A DNA stretch of 21,672 nt from a virus: the IMG/VR virus record IMGVR_UViG_3300006641_000214, positions 1 to 21,672 of that record; one strand, written 5' to 3'. Position 1 is the stretch's first letter. The number at the start of each line of letters is the position of its first letter. The notes below the pieces were generated by a model. That model ran no database searches. It was given only the letters and a program-made list of their open reading frames with translations, and was not told the origin of the DNA. This document shows, one piece after another, positions 4,914 to 13,119 of the stretch. Position numbers and translations under genes: made by a program.

Positions 4914-7781
4914 ATGAAAACCCCGATCCTCGGCGGGTATGCCGTAGCAAGGTCAGTAAACGCTGCCGACAACCGGCTGATGAACCTCTACCCCGAGGCT
5001 ACACCAGAGGGTGGTAAGTCGTCAGGGTTCCTAACCCGTTGCCCAGGGTACAAGTACCTGATGGACGTGGGATCTGGCCCTATTCGTGGCCTGTGGCAGT
5101 TTGCCAGTACGATGTATGTCGTATCGGGTATTGAACTGTACAAGGTTGATACCGGCTTTACGGCTACCCTGATCGGTTCCGTATCAGGCGCTGGTCCAGT
5201 ATCCATGTCCGACAACGGAGAACAGTTGTTTATCGCCTGTAACCCACGGTCGTACACTTACAACTTCAACACGGGTGCCTTTGCCGAGATTACGGACGAG
5301 GATTTCCCTGGTGCGGTGACGGTTGGGTTCATCAACGGGTACTTCGTATTCAACGAACCAAACAGTCAAAAGGTGTGGATCACTGAGTACCAAAACGGTG
5401 CTTCAATTGACCCGCTGGAGTTCTCCTACACTGATGCCAACCCTGACCTGCTGATCTCCCTGATGGTCAACCGGAACGAGATCTGGATGTTTGGGACCAC
5501 CTCCACCGAGGTCTGGTACTACAGCGGGGATATAGACTTCCCTCTGGCCCGTATTCAGGGTGCTTTCAACGAGATTGGCTGTGCTGCCCCCTATTCGCCG
5601 GCCAAGCTAGACAACACGGTGTTCTGGCTTGGTTCTGATCCTCGCGGTAATGCGATGGTCTACAAGGCCTCCGGTTACGGCGCTCAACGGGTATCCACCC
5701 ATGGCATCGAAAAGGTCTTGCAGAGTTATGAGTACGTTGGGGATGCCATTGGGTATTCGTACCAGCAGGAAGGCCATACCTTCTACGTCCTGACCTTCCC
5801 GTCTGCCAATGCGACGTGGTGCTTTGATGTTGCCACCAATGAATGGCATGAGCGTGGATCTTGGAAGCAGGGGCATTACAACCGCCACCGGTCCAACTGC
5901 CAAGTGAACTTCAACAACAAGATCATCCTGGGCGACTTCCAGTATGGCAAGTTGTATGAGTTTGATCTGGAGTACTACAAGGATGATGTTGGTACGCAGC
6001 GTTGGGTGCGTTCGTGGAGAGCGTTGCCGCCTAACAGCAATAACCTGAACCGTACTGCCCACCATAGCCTACAGGTGGAAATGGAGACTGGCACCAAGAC
6101 TATCCTTGCTGCTACTTCTGCTCCCATTCCTCCTTCGCCTTCTACGACGCTTTCTTACAGTGCCAAGTGGAGCGAGAACCACACCAACCCCGAGGTGGAG
6201 ATCACAAACTCAGGGCATGACATATCTGTATTGTCTAGCCCTGCAAGCACTTCATGGCTTACTGCCAGATCAATAAAGACATGGTTGTCTGGAAACTATT
6301 ACTTTGAAATAACTTACACCGTTAAAGAAGCGGGTGAACCGTTTTGGATTGGTGCTGGTGAAGCAAATTATGATTGGAACCAGCAAGTAGGTCTTCAAAT
6401 TCAAAGAAACGCAGTTGGCTATTTGGCTGACAGCGCTGGAAGTGTAAACAATGCTGTTTACAACGCAGGAATTCAAGTAGACGATCTTTCAGCTTACGGT
6501 GACGCAAACCAAGGCGACGTAATAATGGTCGCCGTTGAGTGCGGCGATACTGCGGCGTGGAAGACTGGTGGCCTTATGGGTGGCCGAGTATGGTTTGGAA
6601 GGAACGGCGTTTGGTTTAACGGTGATCCTGCCACAGTAACCGGTGGACAATCTTTGTTTACTGGTAACGGCCAGCCTTTGACTCCATATACAGCAATGGT
6701 TGGAGCGTATAGTTCTATTTCAGGGACATCTACAACCCAAAAGTTGACTGCAAACTTTGGCGACAGTGCTTTTGCTTATACTATTCCTGACGGGTTCAAG
6801 GCTTGGAACAAGCAAAGCCCGTCTACCTACAACAACTTAAACACTGGTTATATCGCTATAGGAAATGGAGCGGTAATTTCTGTGTCGGGAAGCACTGTAA
6901 CAAATCCAAACGGTTTGTTATTAACTGCTGATTTTGCCGTAACCAACTTCTCTAACACCGTTGGTAAAACATATTTTGAAGTTAGCGGAACGCTGGATGT
7001 AAGTTCACCTGGCAACCCCGCAGGAACAAATTACCCAATACTTAGTATTTGTGAAGCAGGTCTTGATTTGCTGTACAACCCCGGCGGGTTTTACCCTCCA
7101 CCTCAAACAACATACTTGTATGAAGGGTGCGGGTTTGTTTTCCTTTCTACGACGCCAAGCGTCACCGCACCAATAACCAGCATTTATTGGGGTCAGAAGT
7201 GGGATTCTGGTACGCAGTCTTACGTTTCTAACGCCAGTGCGGTATTGACGGGGATTACTGAGTGCCAGCCTGACAATCCGAATGAACGGGTCATGGTTGC
7301 AATAGACTTTGACGCTGGAAAGCTATGGTTTGGAACCAAGGGTACGTTTAGCGGTGATCCAGTTGCCGGTACTGATCCAGCATGGACGTTTACCCCAAAT
7401 AACGAACTGTACGTTTACATGGGGCTTTATGCTCCATCATCTATACAGAACCCTACCATCACGGGGTACTTTAGTCCTTCTGGTTTGCTCCATCCGATTC
7501 CAACCGGATACAACGTATTCAACAGTTCAGGGTTCTCTGCCTCATCTTCTGAGAGGATTCCCAAGGTGCTGTTGCGCTGGTCTGACGATGGCGGTCATAC
7601 TTGGTCCAACTACCATGACAAGGATCTTGGTGCCTTGGGCGAGTATTGGCACAGGGTTATCTGGCGTCGCCTTGGCATGACCAACAAGCTGAGGGATCGG
7701 GTGTACGAACTGAGCGGGGCAGATCCCGTAAAGATCACCATTACTGGTGCTGAACTCATGCTTTCGGGAACTAACTCATGA
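4914..7781 (+). CDS. P22 gp10-like packaged-DNA stabilisation protein with two inserted SPRY-like domains
   Basis: A 955-aa protein. I chose ATG 4914 (MKTPILGGYAVARSVNAADN) because gp10 homologues begin this way; an in-frame ATG at 4863 lies inside gp4. Residues 1 to about 394 are the gp10 core (ADNRLMNLYPEATPEGG, GPIRGLWQF, QGAFNEIGCAAPYS) and reach the strand HHSLQVEMETGT. Residues about 882-955 resume the core with PKVLLRWSDDGGHTWSNYHD and VIWRRLGMTNKLRDRVYEL. In ordinary homologues these parts are adjacent. The intervening 485 or so residues look like two SPRY-type beta-sandwiches: about 420-632 (GNYYFEITYT, RVWFGRNGVWFNGDPA, NFGDSAFAYTIPDGFKAWN) and about 640-870 (GKTYFEVSGT, KLWFGTKGTFSGDP). 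Removing them leaves about 470 residues; P22 gp10 is 472. gp10 sits between gp4 and the tail needle and holds packaged DNA in. The insert is more A/T-rich than the core. Confidence 0.9.
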   Translation: MKTPILGGYAVARSVNAADNRLMNLYPEATPEGGKSSGFLTRCPGYKYLMDVGSGPIRGLWQFASTMYVVSGIELYKVDTGFTATLIGSVSGAGPVSMSDNGEQLFIACNPRSYTYNFNTGAFAEITDEDFPGAVTVGFINGYFVFNEPNSQKVWITEYQNGASIDPLEFSYTDANPDLLISLMVNRNEIWMFGTTSTEVWYYSGDIDFPLARIQGAFNEIGCAAPYSPAKLDNTVFWLGSDPRGNAMVYKASGYGAQRVSTHGIEKVLQSYEYVGDAIGYSYQQEGHTFYVLTFPSANATWCFDVATNEWHERGSWKQGHYNRHRSNCQVNFNNKIILGDFQYGKLYEFDLEYYKDDVGTQRWVRSWRALPPNSNNLNRTAHHSLQVEMETGTKTILAATSAPIPPSPSTTLSYSAKWSENHTNPEVEITNSGHDISVLSSPASTSWLTARSIKTWLSGNYYFEITYTVKEAGEPFWIGAGEANYDWNQQVGLQIQRNAVGYLADSAGSVNNAVYNAGIQVDDLSAYGDANQGDVIMVAVECGDTAAWKTGGLMGGRVWFGRNGVWFNGDPATVTGGQSLFTGNGQPLTPYTAMVGAYSSISGTSTTQKLTANFGDSAFAYTIPDGFKAWNKQSPSTYNNLNTGYIAIGNGAVISVSGSTVTNPNGLLLTADFAVTNFSNTVGKTYFEVSGTLDVSSPGNPAGTNYPILSICEAGLDLLYNPGGFYPPPQTTYLYEGCGFVFLSTTPSVTAPITSIYWGQKWDSGTQSYVSNASAVLTGITECQPDNPNERVMVAIDFDAGKLWFGTKGTFSGDPVAGTDPAWTFTPNNELYVYMGLYAPSSIQNPTITGYFSPSGLLHPIPTGYNVFNSSGFSASSSERIPKVLLRWSDDGGHTWSNYHDKDLGALGEYWHRVIWRRLGMTNKLRDRVYELSGADPVKITITGAELMLSGTNS

Positions 7782-8626
7782 GCCTGACACGCATACCTGG
7801 ATCACAGGTACCGGTGCTGGAGCCTAGCGGTCTGATGAGCCGAGAGTGGTACCGGTTCCTGTACAACCTGTTTGAACTGACGGGGGGTGGATCTACGGAT
7901 GTCACCCCTGCTGAGTTGCAGGCTGAGGTGGACGCCTTAGAGGTTCAGGTGGCCGGGATTGCCACCGAGGTCAACACGCTAGAAGATAATGTCACTGCCT
8001 TGGATGCAGCCGTGGCGACCGCAGAAGCGAATGTAGCGGCTTTGGCAGACGATGTAGAACTAGTATCAGAAGGCCCAGTTCCTCAGCAGATAGACGTTAA
8101 TCAGCTATCTGATGACCTTCAGTTGTCATATTTGTCAGTGGCTGCTGTTATTCCCGACATCAACCTTGGGGCTGGATCGTTTTACGACACCACTACCCAA
8201 GCTCCTGCCGCTACCAACACAGCGTATGCTATCACCTTTAATACCACGTCATTTGAGAACAGGGTGTACCGAGGAGCCACCACCAGCCGGATCTATGTGA
8301 CTAACGCAGGGCTGTACAACTTCCAGTTCTCTGCCCAGTTGGACAACACCAGTGGTGGCAACCACCTAATGTATATTTGGGCGAGGGTGAACGGCGCTGA
8401 CGTCCCTTATTCGGCCAGCCAGGTGCGGTTGAAAAGTACGGATGGCGAGTTGGTAGCTTCTTGGAACTTCTTTATTCGTATGGCGGCTGGTGAGTACTTT
8501 GAACTGATGTATTCTGCTAGTGATACGTCTGTGCAGATATTGGCTCAAGCGGCTGCAAGCCCGGTCCCTGCCATTCCATCGGTCATCCTGACCGTGAACC
8601 AAGTGTTTAGCCCTTACGGGCATTGA
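7778..8626 (+). CDS. Putative fibre/tail protein with coiled coil and C-terminal jelly-roll domain
   Basis: A 282-aa protein overlapping the end of the gp10-like gene by ATGA. Residues 1-36 hold a short segment (EPSGLMSREWYRFLYNLFEL) that recurs at the N-terminus of many podoviral fibre-type proteins and probably anchors it to the virion. Residues about 43-95 form a heptad-like coiled coil (ELQAEVDALEVQVAGIATEV), implying a trimer. Residues about 135-282 form a beta-rich domain (AYAITFNTTSFENRVYRGAT, NAGLYNFQFSAQLD, GEYFELMYSASDTSVQIL), which looks like a C1q/TNF-type jelly roll as found at the tips of phage fibres. The likely role is a host-binding or appendage protein, possibly a tail-needle analogue given its place after gp10; the needle idea is speculation. 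Confidence 0.8.
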   Translation: MSLTRIPGSQVPVLEPSGLMSREWYRFLYNLFELTGGGSTDVTPAELQAEVDALEVQVAGIATEVNTLEDNVTALDAAVATAEANVAALADDVELVSEGPVPQQIDVNQLSDDLQLSYLSVAAVIPDINLGAGSFYDTTTQAPAATNTAYAITFNTTSFENRVYRGATTSRIYVTNAGLYNFQFSAQLDNTSGGNHLMYIWARVNGADVPYSASQVRLKSTDGELVASWNFFIRMAAGEYFELMYSASDTSVQILAQAAASPVPAIPSVILTVNQVFSPYGH

Positions 8627-8635
8627 GGTATTGAT

Positions 8636-8971
8636 ATGACGGTTTCCGTTGCTGTGCTGATTCCTGCCAAGATTGCTGAGAACACCCAGACCACGCAATA
8701 TACGTCTACAGGGGTGACTACGCTGATTGACAAGTTTACAGCTACGAACTACTCGGCTTCTGCGGCTACGCTGTCAATCAACTTAGTGTCCAGCGGCGAT
8801 ACTTCTGGCAACCAGAACTTGATCGTAAAGACCCGCACCCTGTTGGCAGGGGAAACTTATACGTTCCCCGAGGTAGTAGGATTTGCCTTGGCAACAAACG
8901 ATTTCATTAGCACGATTGCCGGAACTGCATCGGCCATCAACATCCGGGCCTCTGGCCGGGTAATCAGTTAA
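8636..8971 (+). CDS. Small beta-rich virion protein (111 aa)
   Basis: A 111-aa protein with a regular beta-sandwich look: the N-terminus MTVSVAVLIPAKIAENTQTT, then STGVTTLIDKFTATNYSA, a RTLLAGETYTFPEVVG strand pair and a closing INIRASGRVIS. Small proteins with this pattern of an oil-like N-terminus, a 'TLIDKFTATNYS' strand and a 'LAGETYTFPE' strand recur next to phage tail or fibre genes and are probably minor virion components. No function is known to me. It lies between a fibre-type protein and the ejection genes. The ribosome-binding site GAGGT overlaps the previous stop region. Confidence 0.72.
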   Translation: MTVSVAVLIPAKIAENTQTTQYTSTGVTTLIDKFTATNYSASAATLSINLVSSGDTSGNQNLIVKTRTLLAGETYTFPEVVGFALATNDFISTIAGTASAINIRASGRVIS

Positions 8972-8981
8972 GAGGTGACGT

Positions 8982-9686
8982 ATGGGTTTTCTAAGTGATG
9001 TAGCACATGGCATAACCGGCAAGACAGGGGCTGAAGCGGCCGAACGTGCGTCTAGGCGTCAAGCCGAAGCCATCAGGCAGTCTATGGCCTACATGATGCC
9101 CTATTACAACCAAGGGCTTCAGGCGCAAAACAAGTTGATGACTTTGCTTGGCCTTAGTGGGGACACCCAGGCTGAAGGCTATGGCTCCATGGCCCGTAAC
9201 TTTGGCATGGAGGACTTTGAGGCAGACCCAGGCTATGGGTTCCGCATGTCCGAAGGCCTTAAAGCCTTGGAGCGGTCTGCCGCTGGTCGGGGTGGCGCGG
9301 CTTCTGGTGCGGCGATGAAGGGGATTACCCGTTATGGTCAGGACTTGGCTTCTCAAGAGTTTCAGAACGCTTACAACCGCTATCAGACAAATCGGGCTAA
9401 TCTGCTCAATCCTCTGTTTAACATTTCAGGTGGCGGTCGCTCTGCCGCTCAATCTATGGCTGGTGGGACTAGAGATATTGGCGACGCGGAGGCATCTGGC
9501 ATCGTAGGGGCCGCTAACGCAAGGCAGGGGGCCATGAACCAACTTATAAATACTGGAATTTCTGCTGCCATGCTTGCAAGCGGTAACCCTATGGGGGCGC
9601 TTGGGTTTATGGGAAGAGGTGGCGGTGGCGGTGGTTCATCGAGCATTTATAGCCAAAACCCCTACGCACCTGACCAGTACGCATAA
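8982..9686 (+). CDS. P22 gp7-type DNA ejection (injection) protein
   Basis: A 234-aa protein with the pattern of phage 'DNA transfer' proteins: a helical N-terminus, then the characteristic block FEADPGYGFRMSEGLKALER, AAGRGGAASGAAMKGITRYG, QDLASQEFQNAYNRYQTNRA and NLLNPLFNISGGGRSAA (residues about 80-160). The C-terminal part has a hydrophobic Ala/Gly segment (about 185-210, INTGISAAMLASGNPMGALG) and a run of six glycines. Ejection proteins of this class are carried in the capsid and enter the host envelope with the DNA, forming a conduit through the periplasm. ATG 8982 follows AGAGGTGA. It is the first of three consecutive ejection-type genes, matching the P22 order gp7-gp20-gp16. Confidence 0.85.
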   Translation: MGFLSDVAHGITGKTGAEAAERASRRQAEAIRQSMAYMMPYYNQGLQAQNKLMTLLGLSGDTQAEGYGSMARNFGMEDFEADPGYGFRMSEGLKALERSAAGRGGAASGAAMKGITRYGQDLASQEFQNAYNRYQTNRANLLNPLFNISGGGRSAAQSMAGGTRDIGDAEASGIVGAANARQGAMNQLINTGISAAMLASGNPMGALGFMGRGGGGGGSSSIYSQNPYAPDQYA

Positions 9687-9697
9687 GGAACAATGTC

Positions 9698-11272
9698 ATG
9701 GCTATCACCCCTTACGCCCTTCAAGTTCAATCTTCTCAGCTTCCCGACATTGGGAACATGCTCTTGCGTCGTCAGCAAATGCAGGCTGCTCAACAGCAAC
9801 AGCAGGTGAATGCACTGGCTTTGCAAAAAGCACAACGCGACATGGAAGAATCTGCAGCGTTCAAGAACGCTTTGCTTAAAGGGTATGACACCGAAGAAGG
9901 CAGAAATGCCATGATGCAGGCGTCCCCGAATAGAGCGCTTAAATTTTTCCAATCTCAATTGGAAGCGGAAGCGGCAAGAACCACTAAAGCGTTGAACGAT
10001 GAAAAACTCGCCAAGGCGCGTGATGACTATTTCAAAGGGCAAGCTGCTAGGATCAAAACCCCACAGCAAGCCCAGTCATACCTTGAAGCGTTGTATGCTG
10101 ACCCTGTTCTTGGTCCAAGGATGAGTAAACTAGGGTCGCTTGAAGAGGCGATTGGCGATATTCCAACAGATCCGACTCAGTTCCAGCAGTTTACCGAAAC
10201 ACTGGCACTTGGTCCGGTTGCCTTAGATTTGGCTGTTAAGCAGCGGAACGCTCAATTGTTGCAGGATCGGAGCCAAGGTGCGGCAATGGGTCGCACTCAG
10301 TTTACTGCAGAACAGCAGAACGCAAGGGACATTGTCAAGAACGCTTATTATCTGGACAGCGTCAGTGGACTGCAGGTTAGAAATCCTGCGGTTTCTGATC
10401 AACAACTGGCAACGGCTCAACAGGTTTTGGGTCAAGCTGGGGCAACTCTTGGCGAAGCCATTCCTGGGCAAACGCCTCCCATGGCCCCTCCTCCCCCTGT
10501 GCCAGAAATGACTGGCACCAAGATGCCGTTGGCACCAGGACAACAAGGCGCACCTGCCAAGATGCCTTTGCCTGCCGGTCAAACTCCCGCGGCCACACCT
10601 TTGGTACAAGGCAGGGCATTGACACAAGGAGAGGTTCCTGCAGCAAGGGCTGAAGCAAGAGAGGCCACAGAACAGGCCAAAATCAATGCCAGGTTGAAAA
10701 CCGAAGAACCTGATGTTAGATCCGGGCTTTCATCCACTACCGATCTGACGAACGGAACTATCCGTCAAATTCGATCCATAATGGACAATCCTGACCTTGA
10801 AGATGTCACAGGAAACATTGAAGGGCTGTTTAAGACCTTTATGGGACTTACGGGTCAAGGAAATGCGAATGTCAACTCTACCATCGAAGGGCTTAAGTCC
10901 AAGGCATGGTTGAAGAGCATTCAGTCATTTGGCAAAGGTAGCGGGTTGTCGCCTATTACCGATGTCGAAGGTGAAAAACTTGAAAAAGCCTATGCATCGC
11001 TTGATCAAAGTCAAAGCACAGAACAGTTCAAAAAGAACTTAGAAAACTTTATGAAACAGTTGCGTTCGTCGCAATCCGCTGTGATAAACGCTTACAACCG
11101 CAAATATGGAAAATTAAACATCCCTGATTGGCAACCTATGTCAATCACTGGAAGTTTTCCAGAAGCTGCGATTAAAGATTTGCGGTCTGATCCGTCGAAA
11201 GAAGCCAAAAAAGAATTCAACGATCTTTTTGGAGAAGGAACTGCTGACTACTTTTTGAAAGGGGCAAGGTGA
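9698..11272 (+). CDS. Putative DNA ejection/internal virion protein (P22 gp20 position)
   Basis: A 524-aa helical protein in the second position of the ejection block. Residues about 25-60 are Gln-rich (MQAAQQQQQVNALALQKAQR), as in many internal virion proteins. Residues about 255-310 are a Pro/Ala/Met linker with an imperfect repeat (TKMPLAPGQQ then AKMPLPAGQT). The C-terminal third is a helical domain (IQSFGKGSGLSPITDVEGEK, followed by LEKAYASLDQSQSTEQFKKN) that recurs in phage virion proteins. The extreme C-terminus (DPSKEAKKEFNDLFGEGTAD) matches a 'FDxxYGxGAAxxxL'-like tail seen in the same class. By position and architecture it probably corresponds to gp20. AAGGA overlaps the previous stop and serves ATG 9698. 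Confidence 0.78.
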   Translation: MAITPYALQVQSSQLPDIGNMLLRRQQMQAAQQQQQVNALALQKAQRDMEESAAFKNALLKGYDTEEGRNAMMQASPNRALKFFQSQLEAEAARTTKALNDEKLAKARDDYFKGQAARIKTPQQAQSYLEALYADPVLGPRMSKLGSLEEAIGDIPTDPTQFQQFTETLALGPVALDLAVKQRNAQLLQDRSQGAAMGRTQFTAEQQNARDIVKNAYYLDSVSGLQVRNPAVSDQQLATAQQVLGQAGATLGEAIPGQTPPMAPPPPVPEMTGTKMPLAPGQQGAPAKMPLPAGQTPAATPLVQGRALTQGEVPAARAEAREATEQAKINARLKTEEPDVRSGLSSTTDLTNGTIRQIRSIMDNPDLEDVTGNIEGLFKTFMGLTGQGNANVNSTIEGLKSKAWLKSIQSFGKGSGLSPITDVEGEKLEKAYASLDQSQSTEQFKKNLENFMKQLRSSQSAVINAYNRKYGKLNIPDWQPMSITGSFPEAAIKDLRSDPSKEAKKEFNDLFGEGTADYFLKGAR

Positions 11273-13110
11273 TGGCAGAGGCGGCTAAAAATCGTTTTGA
11301 AAAATACGTCGATTCTGAATCGTCTACTCAACCCAAAGAAAACCGTTTTTCCAAATACGTTGAGTCAGAATCGGCACCATCCCCCAAGAGTACCGGTCCC
11401 AAGTCTTATCAATGGGGAGAAGTCCCTGGGGCTATGCTCGGGAATGTTGGTAAGAGCGGAGAAAAGTTTTACACGGGACTGGCAGAAGCGGTTACCAATC
11501 CGGCGCAAACGGTTGACGCGATTGACACTGCGCTGACTAACCTTACGAACTTTCTTTTCCAGAAACCCCTCGCTATGGGAGGGGAAACGAAAAAAGTAGA
11601 AGAATCCAACAAGTTCATGAAAGAGATGAAAAATGCTCTTTTGAACCGGTATGGCGGTGAAGAAGAACTGAAACGGACTCTTGCCGAAGATCCGATTGGG
11701 GTGCTTGCCGATGTTTCCACGGCGTTCAGTGGCGGTGCCATGGTGGCTCCTAAAGCGGCAACAGGTGCTCTGAAAACAGCAGCCAAGTTCACAGACCCTC
11801 TGACCCCTGCTGTCGGTGTTCTTGGTGCCACGGGGTCAATGATTGGGTCAGGCGCTGAGTGGATGAAAAACGTGGCAGACCCCAAAGCTGCAGCCCTGAT
11901 GAAAATGGCTGACGGCAAGGCTCCTGACATCCTGAATGCGCTGACCAACTATCAGACGTATGTCAAAGGCAGTGTTCCAACGGCAGCGCAAGCAGCATCG
12001 GCAGCTAACGTGCCTACGTTCACCTCGTTCGCGGCCTCTGCTCAGAACGTGCTTCCGAATGCGTATTCCAGCCGCGTTTTGGAGCAAGCTGAAGCCCAGC
12101 GGAGAGCACTTGGCACGGTGGCTAAGACTGAAGCCGACTTGGCTGCTGCCAAACAAGCAAGGAAAACTGAAGCCGACGTCAATTACGAGGAAGCCCAGCA
12201 AGCAATCCCTCGGGCTGATCCTGCTTTGGCAACCATCTGGCAAGATCCGTTTGTTCAGAAAGTCGCCCCAGAAGCAGCAGATTTGTCTCAGTCCATGGGC
12301 TTTACGTTTAAGCAGAACCCGATTGGGTATCTTCACAACGTCAAGACTCGACTGGACGCGGCCATCACTGCCGAAAAAGATGCTACCACTCAACGGCAAA
12401 TGCTCAAGAAGCGCGATGAACTTGTGGGGTGGATGGAAAACAAATCCCCTTCTTATCGAAAAGCGCGTGAGAGATTTGCCGAGCAGAGTGGTCCTATCAA
12501 CCAGATGGAAGTCGGACAGTACCTTGAAAACAAACTGATACCGGCTTTGATGATGGAAGAGGCGACCCCAGGGTTAAGGGCAGAAGTGTTTGCCCGAGCC
12601 TTGGAGGAAGCACCTGCCACTTTGAGAAAGTCTACGGGGTTTCAGCGGTATCAGAAACTGACTGATGTATTGACCCCAGAGCAAATGAACGTAATCGAAG
12701 GGATTCGAGATGATTTGGCTCGATCTCATATTACGAAATATCAAGCTGGAAACGCAAAGGCCTCCAAAACGGTAGCTTATGATTTAAAAGACTTTTACAA
12801 AAACGTAGTTGAAGATGTAAAAGCGCCTACCATGGTCAATCCATTGGTGACTCTGACGAACGACATCATCAAACGCACCAAGGGGGCGATCAATTCCAGG
12901 ATGGCGGTGGAATTGGCTGAGGCTATGCTTAACCCAGAAACCGCCGCAGAAGCCTTGCGTAGTGCCATGGCTAGAGACAAACGGTTGAGCCGATTGGCGG
13001 CTGTACCCAAGGCTGCAGGCAAAGCAGCCATGGGAGTAGCCAGGAGAACTCCTCCTGCTGCAATTAACATGCTGTCCGGGGAAGAAAACCAAAACGCATT
13101 GAACCAATGA
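11272..13110 (+). CDS. Putative DNA ejection/internal virion protein (P22 gp16 position)
   Basis: A 612-aa Ala/Lys/Glu-rich, mainly helical protein in the third position of the ejection block. GTG 11269 and ATG 11272 are adjacent possible starts; AAGGGG at 11259-11264 fits ATG 11272 with a 7-base spacer, and TGATG couples it to the preceding gene. The N-terminus holds a tandem motif: NRFEKYVDSES and NRFSKYVESES. Residues about 140-195 are Gly/Ala-rich and mildly hydrophobic (AFSGGAMVAPKAATGA, GVLGATGSMIGSG) and could insert into membrane. Residues about 195-520 are long helices, and a basic Ala-rich tail follows (SRLAAVPKAAGKAAMGVARR). No lytic transglycosylase or protease motif is visible. 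The role is inferred from position and composition. Confidence 0.75.
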   Translation: MAEAAKNRFEKYVDSESSTQPKENRFSKYVESESAPSPKSTGPKSYQWGEVPGAMLGNVGKSGEKFYTGLAEAVTNPAQTVDAIDTALTNLTNFLFQKPLAMGGETKKVEESNKFMKEMKNALLNRYGGEEELKRTLAEDPIGVLADVSTAFSGGAMVAPKAATGALKTAAKFTDPLTPAVGVLGATGSMIGSGAEWMKNVADPKAAALMKMADGKAPDILNALTNYQTYVKGSVPTAAQAASAANVPTFTSFAASAQNVLPNAYSSRVLEQAEAQRRALGTVAKTEADLAAAKQARKTEADVNYEEAQQAIPRADPALATIWQDPFVQKVAPEAADLSQSMGFTFKQNPIGYLHNVKTRLDAAITAEKDATTQRQMLKKRDELVGWMENKSPSYRKARERFAEQSGPINQMEVGQYLENKLIPALMMEEATPGLRAEVFARALEEAPATLRKSTGFQRYQKLTDVLTPEQMNVIEGIRDDLARSHITKYQAGNAKASKTVAYDLKDFYKNVVEDVKAPTMVNPLVTLTNDIIKRTKGAINSRMAVELAEAMLNPETAAEALRSAMARDKRLSRLAAVPKAAGKAAMGVARRTPPAAINMLSGEENQNALNQ

Positions 13111-13119
13111 GGATCTGAC

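Noticed and set aside
11848-12538. ORFs of 183 and 192 codons overlapping the 612-aa ejection protein
   Set aside because: Both are out-of-frame shadows with unnatural composition and no RBS.
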